64,000 bases of DNA from assembly GCF_025148445.1 (NCBI RefSeq), contig NZ_CP102270.1:558001-622000 (forward strand), written 5' to 3'. Under the pieces are notes generated by a model. That model saw nothing but the letters and a program-made list of their open reading frames with translations. It was not told the DNA's origin and searched no databases. This DNA comes from Eshraghiella crossota (GTDB lineage Bacteria > Bacillota > Clostridia > Lachnospirales > Lachnospiraceae). The position numbers were made by a program, and so were the translations under genes. Positions 41,528-50,339 of the stretch are shown here, in pieces (within the stretch, counting starts at the first letter, position 1; each line of letters opens with the position of its first letter).

Positions 41528-42883
41528 ATGAAAAGAGCAATTACAAATGTAACTATATTTACTGTTAATGAACAGGACAGGATAATTAAAAACGGAACAG
41601 TCATTATAGACGGAGAAAAGATTACGGCAGTTGGCAGTTCGGAGGAGGTTAAGATTCCCGAGGATACAGATGAGATAATCGATTGCAAAGGCGAGATGGC
41701 ACTGCTTCCGGGATTAATTGATACACATAACCATTCAAGCCTTATGAGAGGCGTTGTGGAGAACCAGAGAATGGTTGACTGGCTTCCGGTATATGATCTG
41801 GAGCATAGGGCATGTATGGAAGAGGATGCTTACCATGCGGCAAGGCTTTGTTACCTTGAATGTCTGAAAAACGGAACAACCACAATAATGGATATGTACC
41901 GTTTTATGGACAGGTGTGCAGAAGCAGCAGGAGAACTTGGAATCAGATTACATTGTGCACCTTATGCGGCAGATGTTTTACCATATACATTCTTTGATAC
42001 AACGGAGACTAATGAAGCATTAATTAAAAGTCATCACATGTCATATAACGGACGTATCAGAGTGTGGATGGGACTTGAGGATCTGTTCTATTGCAGTGAA
42101 CAGATGTATAAAGACGCAGTGAGATGCCAGAAGGAATATGGCGTAGGTATTCACACACATGGCTGTGAACAGATGGAAGAAGAACAGACAATACATAAAA
42201 GATTCGGTAAATCAACGATAGAAGTTCTTGAGGAAAGAGGAATTCTTGGTGAACATACACTTTTAGCCCATTGCGTATGGGTTGGAAGTGAAGATATGAA
42301 ACGAATGGCAGCCACCGGAACAAGCCTCGCCCATTGCCCGGCATCGGCGGCAAAGCTAGGATGTGGAGTTGCAAGAATACCGATGATGAAAGAAGCGGGC
42401 GTCAATGTTTCACTTGGAACTGACGGACCGATAGACAATAACAGCATGGATCTTTTCAGGGAAATGAAAATAGGTTCACTCTTACAGAAAGCAACCCATT
42501 GTGATGCACTTATGTTTGGTGCAAAAGAGATGTTAAGGATGGCAACAATTAATGGAGCAAAATCCCTTGGAATGGAAAAAGAAATCGGTTCAATAGAAGC
42601 CGGTAAATCAGCGGATCTGATTCTCGTTGATTGCATGAGTCCTAATTTACAGCCGGTTTACTGGGACGGAGATGACACCAATCTGTTGTGGAATCTCGTA
42701 TATTCCGCAAATGGAAGCAATGTAAATACGGTAATGGTTCAGGGCAACATCCTCGTAAAGGATGGAAAGGCTACAAAAGTAGATGAACGTGAGGTCATTA
42801 AAATGGCTTCAAAACAAGGTACGGATTGGATGCGTCGAAGAGAGATGCATAGAAAATATATAACAAAACCAATCAGCGAATAA
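41528..42883 (+). CDS. amidohydrolase-family deaminase
   Basis: 451 residues. Metal ligands of subtype III amidohydrolases are present: LLPGLIDTHNHSS (H-x-H), GVGIHTHGCEQ, LLAHCVWV and SLGTDGPIDNN (aspartate). It groups with the MTA/SAH deaminase, guanine deaminase and atrazine chlorohydrolase family. Substrate is probably a purine or related amino-heterocycle, given the BMP transporter and Amt genes that follow. GGAGG precedes the ATG. The final segment (MASKQGTDWMRRREMHRKY) is typical of the family. Confidence 0.85.
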   Translation: MKRAITNVTIFTVNEQDRIIKNGTVIIDGEKITAVGSSEEVKIPEDTDEIIDCKGEMALLPGLIDTHNHSSLMRGVVENQRMVDWLPVYDLEHRACMEEDAYHAARLCYLECLKNGTTTIMDMYRFMDRCAEAAGELGIRLHCAPYAADVLPYTFFDTTETNEALIKSHHMSYNGRIRVWMGLEDLFYCSEQMYKDAVRCQKEYGVGIHTHGCEQMEEEQTIHKRFGKSTIEVLEERGILGEHTLLAHCVWVGSEDMKRMAATGTSLAHCPASAAKLGCGVARIPMMKEAGVNVSLGTDGPIDNNSMDLFREMKIGSLLQKATHCDALMFGAKEMLRMATINGAKSLGMEKEIGSIEAGKSADLILVDCMSPNLQPVYWDGDDTNLLWNLVYSANGSNVNTVMVQGNILVKDGKATKVDEREVIKMASKQGTDWMRRREMHRKYITKPISE

Positions 42884-42907
42884 CAACACATACAGGAGGA
42901 AGAAACT

Positions 42908-43921
42908 ATGAGAAGAAAATTATTAAGTAAAATTGTGGCAGGAATTTCAGCAGCAACACTTGTTATAGCATGTTTAACAGGATGCGGAAGCAGCGGATCT
43001 AATGGTTCAGGTTCGTCAGATACTTTTAAAGTAGCATACATTTCAGCATGTCCGTTTGAAGACGGCGGCTGGGGCTCAAGCTGTTATGCAGGCTTTAAAG
43101 CGTCAGAGAAAAAATTTGATAATATTAAGACTTTTGAAGTGGAAAATGTGTCACTTGAGAATATGACATCTACCGTAAAACAGTATTGTGATGCAGGAGT
43201 TGACCTTATTATTTCACCTGATACAGACCTTTCGGATGCGTTTTCGGAAATCGCACCTGATTATCCCGATGTAGATTTTGCGGCAATTGACGGAACATAT
43301 ACAGCGGATAATGCATTGTCAATGTCACAGAACAATCCTGAAATTGGTTTTGTAGCCGGAGTAATTGCAGCACTCCAGTCAGAAAACGGTTCAGTCGGAT
43401 TTGTCGGCGGTGAGGAATCAGACGAGATCCTTAAAGCAAGCAAGACAATGGAAGCCGGTGCAAAATATATTAACCCTGACATCAAATTTACATCAGTAAT
43501 GAGTGGTTCATGGACAGACGTTGCAAAGGGAAAAGAAATAGGTATATCAATGATTTCAACCAATAAAGCAGATGTTATTTTCTCATTTGCATCAGGTGTT
43601 GATGCAGGTGTAAGAGAAGCCTGCCAGTCAGCGGATAACGTATACTTTATCGCACAGCCTTCAGAGTCCCACGATACAGCTCCCGATATTACGGTAACAA
43701 GTATTATCCAGAGTAATGAAGCTCTTATCTATCATGCAATGGAAACAGCGGCAAACGGCACATTTAAAGGCGGATATTATATCGCAGGATTTGAAGACGG
43801 CGGTACATGCAGCCTTGGTGTATTCGGAGATTTCTTTGATGCGGATAAGCAGGCTAAGGTTAATGATGTAATCAATAAAATCAAGAGCGGTGAAATTGAT
43901 TGTGACAATTATGCAAAATAA
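42908..43921 (+). CDS. BMP-family (nucleoside) ABC transporter substrate-binding lipoprotein
   Basis: 337 residues. The signal peptide ends in lipobox LTGC, followed by a S/G-rich linker. The mature part has the BMP/PnrA fold: FKVAYISACPFEDGGWGSSC, DLIISPDTDLSDAFSEIAPD, FVAGVIAALQSENGSVGFVGG and ADVIFSFASGVDAGVREACQ. Such proteins bind nucleosides or bases for import. AGGAGG precedes the ATG. ATPase and permease genes follow, and deaminases precede, so purine nucleosides or bases are the expected ligand. Confidence 0.9.
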   Translation: MRRKLLSKIVAGISAATLVIACLTGCGSSGSNGSGSSDTFKVAYISACPFEDGGWGSSCYAGFKASEKKFDNIKTFEVENVSLENMTSTVKQYCDAGVDLIISPDTDLSDAFSEIAPDYPDVDFAAIDGTYTADNALSMSQNNPEIGFVAGVIAALQSENGSVGFVGGEESDEILKASKTMEAGAKYINPDIKFTSVMSGSWTDVAKGKEIGISMISTNKADVIFSFASGVDAGVREACQSADNVYFIAQPSESHDTAPDITVTSIIQSNEALIYHAMETAANGTFKGGYYIAGFEDGGTCSLGVFGDFFDADKQAKVNDVINKIKSGEIDCDNYAK

Positions 43922-44005
43922 TTGAGAAAAAGTGATGACAGAGCCTGTATAGAATACGGATTTTGTCATCACATGTACCATAATGATAAGAAAGGAAGAA
44001 TGCAT

Positions 44006-45532
44006 ATGCTTGAATTAATTAAAATAACAAAAAAATTCGGTGATTTCTATGCATTAAAAGATGTCAATTTAAAAGTTGGTGACGGCGAAGTACATACACT
44101 TTTAGGCGAAAACGGTGCCGGAAAAAGTACACTTATGAATATTCTTTGCGGATTATACCAGCCGACATCCGGAGAAATAATTTATAAGGATTGTGAATGG
44201 CATATGGATTCGCCTTTAACAGCAAGAAATATAGGTATTGCAATGGTTCATCAGCATTTTATGCTTATTGAAGCCATGACTGTACTTGAAAATATAATGC
44301 TGTGCGGACTTGAAGAGAAAGGAAAACTTCTTAACAAAACCGCAGTAACCAAAAAGGTTATGGAAATAGAAAAAGCCTATGATTTACAGGTTGACATTAA
44401 TGAAAAAGTAAGCAATCTGTCGGTGGGTATGCAGCAGAAAGTTGAAATAATCAAGGCGTTATACAATGATGCAGAATTACTCATATTAGATGAACCTACC
44501 GCGGTTTTAACGGATGAAGAAGCGGCAGGATTATTTAAGATTATCGAAAAATTAAAAGCCAATAACAAATCCGTTATTTTCATTTCACACAAGATGAAAG
44601 AGGTAATGCAGATTTCGGATAAGATTACGGTACTCAGACGAGGTCAGACAATTACAACTGTTAATGCCAAGGACTATAGCCCACAGGAACTTGCTAATCT
44701 GATGGTTGGCGAAAAAGTTATTACCAGAACTTATGAGAAGAAGCATGTTGATTCGGATGACGAATTAATCTATGAATTAAAAGATGTATCTTACCACAAG
44801 GAAAGCAAACACAGCGGATTAAAAGATATCTGCCTTAAAGTACATAAAGGTGAAATTCTTGGGGTAGCCGGAGTTGACGGAAACGGACAGAGCCAGTTGG
44901 CAGAGATTTTTACAGGAATAGCAAAACCATCGGAAGGAACGAGAATCTATGACGGAAAGAATGCAAACGAGTTCAAGGTTATTGATTTTATAAATGACGG
45001 ACTTGCACATATTCCGGAAGACCGTAATAAGATGGGACTTATAGGAGATATGAACATCAAAGATAACATTGTACTTAAAGACCTTGAGAAAAAGAGGTTT
45101 TCAAAGGGCCATGGCAAGTTCCTACTTAGTAAAAAAATAACAGAGTATTCCAATCAAATGAAGGAAAAATATGATATACGCTGCTCATCAATAGAGGAAC
45201 AAGCGAGAAATCTTTCAGGTGGAAACCAGCAGAAAGTAATTTTAGCAAGGGAACTTGAAAGAAATCCTAAATTCATCGTGGCAATGCATCCTACAAGAGG
45301 ACTTGATATAGGTGCAACTAATTTTATCCACAACAGCCTTATTGAAGCCAGGGATAAAGGCATTGGCGTTGTGGTTGTATCGGCAGATATTGACGAAGTA
45401 ATTAAAATCTCAGACAGAATTATAGTTATGTTTGAAGGAAAAATAATGGGTGAAATATCCGGAAGTACCCCGGATATGGACAAAATCTCAGCAATGATGG
45501 GAGGTAAAGAATATGAAAGCATCAATAACTAA
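44006..45532 (+). CDS. nucleoside ABC transporter ATP-binding protein (duplicated ATPase)
   Basis: 508 residues with two ABC domains. The first has Walker A GENGAGKST, signature LSVGMQQ and Walker B LLILDEPTAVLT. The second has a degenerate Walker A (GVDGNGQSQ) but a good signature LSGGNQQK, and MHPTRGLDIG in place of Walker B. This asymmetry is normal for BMP-linked and sugar importers of the YufO/RbsA type. The start is set at 44006 (MLELIK), 9 bases after AAAGGA; upstream in-frame ATGs lack spacing. It overlaps the permease gene by 20 bases. Confidence 0.92.
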   Translation: MLELIKITKKFGDFYALKDVNLKVGDGEVHTLLGENGAGKSTLMNILCGLYQPTSGEIIYKDCEWHMDSPLTARNIGIAMVHQHFMLIEAMTVLENIMLCGLEEKGKLLNKTAVTKKVMEIEKAYDLQVDINEKVSNLSVGMQQKVEIIKALYNDAELLILDEPTAVLTDEEAAGLFKIIEKLKANNKSVIFISHKMKEVMQISDKITVLRRGQTITTVNAKDYSPQELANLMVGEKVITRTYEKKHVDSDDELIYELKDVSYHKESKHSGLKDICLKVHKGEILGVAGVDGNGQSQLAEIFTGIAKPSEGTRIYDGKNANEFKVIDFINDGLAHIPEDRNKMGLIGDMNIKDNIVLKDLEKKRFSKGHGKFLLSKKITEYSNQMKEKYDIRCSSIEEQARNLSGGNQQKVILARELERNPKFIVAMHPTRGLDIGATNFIHNSLIEARDKGIGVVVVSADIDEVIKISDRIIVMFEGKIMGEISGSTPDMDKISAMMGGKEYESINN

Positions 45533-46589
45533 AACAATTCAGAAAATAGCCATTCCCATAGTGTCGGTTTTGTTTGCACTTATTATTGGGATTATCATAA
45601 TTGAACTTACGGGAAACAATGCTTTTGAAGCCTATGGTTATATGTTTAAAGGAGCATTTGGCTCAGGAAACAGTATATGCGAGCTTCTTACTATTTCGGT
45701 TCCCCTTATACTTTGCGGGCTCGCAATTACTTTTGCTTATAAAAGCGGCGTGCTGACGATAGGTGTTGACGGACAGCTCATAATGGGAGCGATAAGTGCG
45801 GCATGGTTTGTAAAAACATTTGCTAATCTTCCTGCACCGCTTATTACAATAGGTGCAATTATTGTGGGCATGGTAGTGGGTGCTCTTTGGGGTGCTATAG
45901 CCGGTGCGTTAAAGGCATTCAGGAAAGTAAATGAAATTGTAAGTACACTTTTAATGAACTACATAGCACTTTACCTTGCAAGTTACCTATATACGTATCC
46001 TCTTGCAGCAACAAACAGTAAGATTCCCCAGACTGAAAAAGTTGCTGAGGCGGTAAGACTTGCCAATCTTGTTCCGGGAACAAGAGTTCACATAGGAATT
46101 ATAATCGCATTACTTGTAGCGGCACTTATATGGTATGTGCTTTATAAAACCTCTTATGGAGTAAAATTCAGGGCTGTAGGAATTAATCCTGTGGCAGCTG
46201 ACTGTAACGGTATTCCGGTAAAAAAATATCTGATACTGTCCATAGCAATTTCAGGAGCAATCGGCGGTCTGGCAGGTACCATTGAACTTCTCGGTACCCA
46301 GTTCAGAATACAGAGCGGTTTCTGTGCAGACTATGGTTTTGACGGAATTGCCATAGCACTGATAGGTCAGCTTCATCCTATAGGAACTGTTCTTGCGGCA
46401 CTGTTTTATGCGGCATTAAATGTAGGTTCTAATTCAATGGAACTTATGACAAATGTTCCGTCTTCTATTGCAAGTATTATTCAGGCGATAATTATATTCT
46501 TTGTAGTAGGCGGAAGTGTATTAGTAGAAAAAGATAAGTTTAAGCAGTTCTTTAAATCAAAATTCAAAGGAGGTAAGGCAGATGAATAA
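45513..46589 (+). CDS. nucleoside ABC transporter permease 1
   Basis: 358 residues with about ten membrane helices. The family's conserved segments are YMFKGAFGSGNSICELLTIS, LTIGVDGQLIMGAISA, FRKVNEIVSTLLMNYIALYL and RAVGINPVAADCNGIPVKKY. YufP-like in order and length. It overlaps the ATPase gene by 20 bases and the second permease by 8, so strict co-translation is expected. Together they form the inner-membrane channel. Confidence 0.92.
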   Translation: MKASITKTIQKIAIPIVSVLFALIIGIIIIELTGNNAFEAYGYMFKGAFGSGNSICELLTISVPLILCGLAITFAYKSGVLTIGVDGQLIMGAISAAWFVKTFANLPAPLITIGAIIVGMVVGALWGAIAGALKAFRKVNEIVSTLLMNYIALYLASYLYTYPLAATNSKIPQTEKVAEAVRLANLVPGTRVHIGIIIALLVAALIWYVLYKTSYGVKFRAVGINPVAADCNGIPVKKYLILSIAISGAIGGLAGTIELLGTQFRIQSGFCADYGFDGIAIALIGQLHPIGTVLAALFYAALNVGSNSMELMTNVPSSIASIIQAIIIFFVVGGSVLVEKDKFKQFFKSKFKGGKADE

Positions 46590-47466
46590 TATATTCACTT
46601 TAACGTTTCTTACGGGTCTTTTGATAGCAACCATGCGTATGCTTCCTCCGTTGTTACTGGGAGCGACAGGCGAGATGTTTTCAGAAAGATGCGGACTTAC
46701 CAATATCGGACTTGAAGGCATTATGTCAGTGGGTGCGATTGTAGGTTTTATTACTTCATATTTTACGAAAAATCCATATCTTGGTATGCTTGCAGGCGTT
46801 GTGGCAGGATGGGGCGTAAATATGATATATGCTTTCCTTACAATTAATCTTAATGCAGACCAGGTAATAGTGGGAAATGCCATGAATATTCTGGGACTTG
46901 CCATAGCATCACTTGTATATACAACAGTATCCAAAAAACAGGCAGGAGTCATGCAGTCGGTAACGGCAGATAATTATTCGGTTCTTATTATTGCGGTTGT
47001 TATGACACTTGTTATAGGTTTTTATCTTTATAAAACCAAATCAGGACTTGCTTTCAGGTCAGTAGGTGAATTCCCGAGGGCAGCAGAAACACTTGGTATC
47101 AATATTACCAAGAAAAAATATCTCGCGTGTTCTGTAAATGGTGCCCTTTGCGGACTTGCCGGTGCATATCTTACAACCGTATATATATCATCTTATGTAA
47201 ACGGTATTGTATCAGGACGAGGATATATAGCTCTTGCTGCAGTTATTTTTGGTAAGTGGAAACCTAAGGGTGTGCTTTTAGCCTGTATATTCTTTGCATT
47301 TCTTGACGCTTTGCAGTTAAGACTCCAGGTTGTAAGTAATGCGATACCTTATCAGTTTTTACAGATGCTTCCTTACCTTGCAACCCTCATAGTGCTTTCA
47401 TTCTTTATGAAGCCGGGTTCAGAGCCTAAGGCAAATGGCAAGCCATATACAAGAGAATCAAGATAG
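46582..47466 (+). CDS. nucleoside ABC transporter permease 2
   Basis: 294 residues with about nine helices. The conserved LLLGATGEMFSERCGLTNIG, LEGIMSVGAIVGF, NLNADQVIVGNAMNILGLAI and FRSVGEFPRAAETLGINITK place it with YufQ-type permeases. AGGAGG overlaps the end of the first permease. The next gene (Amt) follows after 12 bases, so the ammonium transporter is in the same operon. Confidence 0.92.
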   Translation: MNNIFTLTFLTGLLIATMRMLPPLLLGATGEMFSERCGLTNIGLEGIMSVGAIVGFITSYFTKNPYLGMLAGVVAGWGVNMIYAFLTINLNADQVIVGNAMNILGLAIASLVYTTVSKKQAGVMQSVTADNYSVLIIAVVMTLVIGFYLYKTKSGLAFRSVGEFPRAAETLGINITKKKYLACSVNGALCGLAGAYLTTVYISSYVNGIVSGRGYIALAAVIFGKWKPKGVLLACIFFAFLDALQLRLQVVSNAIPYQFLQMLPYLATLIVLSFFMKPGSEPKANGKPYTRESR

Positions 47467-47478
47467 GAGGAGAAAAGT

Positions 47479-49158
47479 ATGACATCATTAAATACAGTCT
47501 GGCTGTTGATTTGCGGAACCTTGGTTTTTTTCATGCAGGCAGGTTTTGCGATGCTTGAGACAGGTTTTACAAGAGCCAAAAATGCAGGTAATATTGTAAT
47601 GAAAAACATAATTGATATATGTATAGGTGCTCCGGTTTTCTTCTTTATCGGATTTGGACTTATGTTTGGTAAAAATTGCGGTTTTATCGGAAATCTTGAT
47701 TTGTTTATCAGAGATGACTATACATCCCTTTTACCTGACGGGGTATCTCTTTGCAGCTTCGTATTTTATCAGATTACCTTCTGTGCTACGGCAGCAACAA
47801 TTGTTTCCGGGGCAATGGCAGAAAGAACTAAATTTTCGGCATATTGCATATACAGCGTAATTATATCAATGTTTGTATATCCGATTGTAGGACATTGGAT
47901 ATGGGGCGGAGGCTGGCTTTCAAAGCTTGGTTTCCATGATTTTGCAGGCGGAACCGTTGTTCATACCGTTGGTGGTATGGCAGCACTTATGGGTGCAAAA
48001 ATAGTCGGTCCCCGTATTGATAAATATGACAAGAATGGACGAGGCAAGGCAATACCCGGCCACAATATAATCCTTGGGGCACTTGGTATTATGATTCTCT
48101 GGTTTGGCTGGTTTGGTTTTAACGGAGGTTCGGTTATTACATCAGGTGCAGCTGATAAAGTCGGCAACGTATTTTTAAATACAATTTTATCAGCCGGAAT
48201 TGCAGCGGTGGCAGCTATGATCACAAGCAAAATCCGTTACAGAAAAGCAGATATTTCCATGACGATAAACGGCATTCTTGCGGGACTTGTTGCAATTACC
48301 TGCGGATGTGACCAGTACACACCTTTGACTGCCTGCCTTATAGGAATCTTTGCCGGAGTATTTTCAATAATTGCAATACAGTTTGTGGACAAAGTATTGA
48401 AAATAGATGACCCCGTAGGAGCAATCGGCGTTCATGGTTTCTGTGGAATCCTTGGAACCTTGCTTGCAGGACTTTTTTCAAAGACAAAAGGACTTTTTTA
48501 TACCGGCAATGCAGACTTTTTCTTAACACAGCTTCTTGGTTCTGCGGTTGTCGTGGTATTTGTCCTTGTGATTATGGGACTTGCATTTACTTTAATTAAA
48601 CATACTTCAGGGCTTCGTGTCAGCGCAGCAGAAGAGATTGAGGGACTTGATAACAGGGAACATGGTCTTAACAGTGCATACGGCGATTTTGTTACCAACA
48701 GTTATACTGAAATTCTTCAGAGCGGTCCGTCTAAGACATCAGAGCATGAAAAACTTGTACCTATAACTCTTGACAACAGCACACAGACAAAGCAGGTTTC
48801 TTCAATTTCCAAAGTGGAAGTTATTATGAAGCGTTCAAGATTTGAGGCATTTAAAGAGGCAATGAACCGAATCGGAGTAACAGGTATGACTGTCAGCCAG
48901 GTAGTGGGCTGCGGAATGCAGAAAGGGCAGACAGACTTTTACCGTGGTACCCAGGTTGATATTAACCTTATTCCAAAAATCAAGGTTGAAATTGTCATTG
49001 CAAAAGTACCTGTGGAAACGGTTGTCAATACTGCTAGGGATGTGCTTTATACAGGACATATAGGAGATGGCAAAATCTTTGTATATGATGTCCGCAATGT
49101 TATTAAAGTCCGTACCGGAGAGGTGGACTATGATGCAATGCAGGGCACAACGGAATAG
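47479..49158 (+). CDS. amt: ammonium transporter fused to a PII signalling domain
   Basis: 559 residues. Residues 1-about 405 are an 11-helix Amt channel: TRAKNAGNIVMKN, GAMAERTKFSAY, the twin pore histidines in GGTVVHTVGG and DPVGAIGVHGFCG, and GWFGFNGGS. After a linker, about 443-555 form a PII (GlnB/GlnK) domain: VEVIMKRSRFEAFKEAMNRI, T-loop DFYRGTQVDINLIPK and GHIGDGKIFVYDV with the ATP-binding GDGKIF. The T-loop tyrosine that is uridylylated in enteric PII is replaced (V). It imports ammonium with a built-in nitrogen/energy sensor. Last gene of the purine operon. Confidence 0.93.
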   Translation: MTSLNTVWLLICGTLVFFMQAGFAMLETGFTRAKNAGNIVMKNIIDICIGAPVFFFIGFGLMFGKNCGFIGNLDLFIRDDYTSLLPDGVSLCSFVFYQITFCATAATIVSGAMAERTKFSAYCIYSVIISMFVYPIVGHWIWGGGWLSKLGFHDFAGGTVVHTVGGMAALMGAKIVGPRIDKYDKNGRGKAIPGHNIILGALGIMILWFGWFGFNGGSVITSGAADKVGNVFLNTILSAGIAAVAAMITSKIRYRKADISMTINGILAGLVAITCGCDQYTPLTACLIGIFAGVFSIIAIQFVDKVLKIDDPVGAIGVHGFCGILGTLLAGLFSKTKGLFYTGNADFFLTQLLGSAVVVVFVLVIMGLAFTLIKHTSGLRVSAAEEIEGLDNREHGLNSAYGDFVTNSYTEILQSGPSKTSEHEKLVPITLDNSTQTKQVSSISKVEVIMKRSRFEAFKEAMNRIGVTGMTVSQVVGCGMQKGQTDFYRGTQVDINLIPKIKVEIVIAKVPVETVVNTARDVLYTGHIGDGKIFVYDVRNVIKVRTGEVDYDAMQGTTE

Positions 49159-49191
49159 CGTACTATCTACATCATTATATATTTTTTCCTC

Positions 49192-49219
49192 ACAGGCGGT
49201 CATATGGCCGCCTGTTTTT
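49192..49219 (+). terminator. terminator of the deaminase/nucleoside/Amt operon
   Basis: A perfect 8-bp GC-rich stem ACAGGCGG/CCGCCTGT followed by TTTTT. Confidence 0.9.
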
Positions 49220-49337
49220 GCTATAAACAAAACCTATAACAGAAAATAGAATAAAGGAATTATACAAACAAGTTGCAATGTGGTATTTTTAATCCAACAA
49301 AACCTACAGACATAGTAGGAATAAGGAGGACGAAAGA

Positions 49338-50321
49338 ATGGGAAAGATTTATAAAAGTATTACAGAGTTAGTTGGACACACACCACTTGTAGAGTTGGGC
49401 AATTATGAAAAGAAACACAATTTAAAGGCAAGATTGTTAGGAAAACTTGAATATTTTAATCCGTCAGGAAGTATCAAAGACAGAGCTGCCCTTAATATGA
49501 TTGAAGAAGCTGAAAAAGCCGGATTGTTAAAAGAAGGACAGACAATTGTAGATAACACTAGTGGAAATACGGGAATTGCACTTGCAGCATTCGGACATGC
49601 AAAGGGTCATGAATTTGTTACATTCCTTGAGAATGGTGTATCAAAAGAAAGAGTAGATATTTTTAATGCATATGGAGTGGAGCAATATTGGTTTGACGAT
49701 ATAAGCCCAAGAGTTAAGGAAATGCTTGAAACGGGAGCTCTTGATATTTCTAAAATTGAAGAAGATGTAAAAGCCTATGGTGATGAAAGAGGTTACTATT
49801 ACACAGACCAGTGCAGCAACAGACATAATGCAGAAGCGCATTATAAAACAACAGGACCTGAAATCTGGGATGATACGGATGGAAAAGTAGACATCGTTGT
49901 ATTATTAGGCGGAACCGGCGGAACAATATCAGGACTCAGCAAATATTTTAAGGAAAAAGATGAAAATATTCAGATAGTCGGTGTACAGCCTGATGTCAAA
50001 TCAAGACTTGATGCTAATAATGACACAGGAAATACAATCGACGGTGTTTTCCCACTTGAAATTGGCGGAAATATCATAATTCCTCTTATCAATCAGTTTG
50101 AGGCAAAAATTGATGAAATTGTAGATGTATCGGCAGCGGAGGCATACGATGCAGCAAAAGAGCTTGTAAGAACAGACGGAATTTTCCTCGGACAGTCTGC
50201 AGGAGCAGCACTTGCAGCAGCTACAAAACTTGCAGAAAGACCTGAAAATGCAGGCAAAAATATTGTAATTATCATGGCTGACGACGGAACCAAATATTTA
50301 TCAACCAATCAGTATAAATAG
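49338..50321 (+). CDS. cysK: cysteine synthase (O-acetylserine sulfhydrylase family)
   Basis: 327 residues. Fold-type II PLP enzyme: the lysine is in YFNPSGSIKDRAAL, the substrate loop is NTSGNTGIALAA, the phosphate cup is LLGGTGGTISG and the C-terminal serine is in FLGQSAGAALAAA. It makes cysteine from O-acetylserine and sulfide. An insertion rich in acidic residues (VEQYWFDDISPRVKEMLETG) is less usual and may mark a paralog with other substrates. AAGGAGG precedes the ATG. A LanC-like gene follows after 18 bases. Confidence 0.88.
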   Translation: MGKIYKSITELVGHTPLVELGNYEKKHNLKARLLGKLEYFNPSGSIKDRAALNMIEEAEKAGLLKEGQTIVDNTSGNTGIALAAFGHAKGHEFVTFLENGVSKERVDIFNAYGVEQYWFDDISPRVKEMLETGALDISKIEEDVKAYGDERGYYYTDQCSNRHNAEAHYKTTGPEIWDDTDGKVDIVVLLGGTGGTISGLSKYFKEKDENIQIVGVQPDVKSRLDANNDTGNTIDGVFPLEIGGNIIIPLINQFEAKIDEIVDVSAAEAYDAAKELVRTDGIFLGQSAGAALAAATKLAERPENAGKNIVIIMADDGTKYLSTNQYK

Positions 50322-50339
50322 AATGTTGAGGTGATTTCC

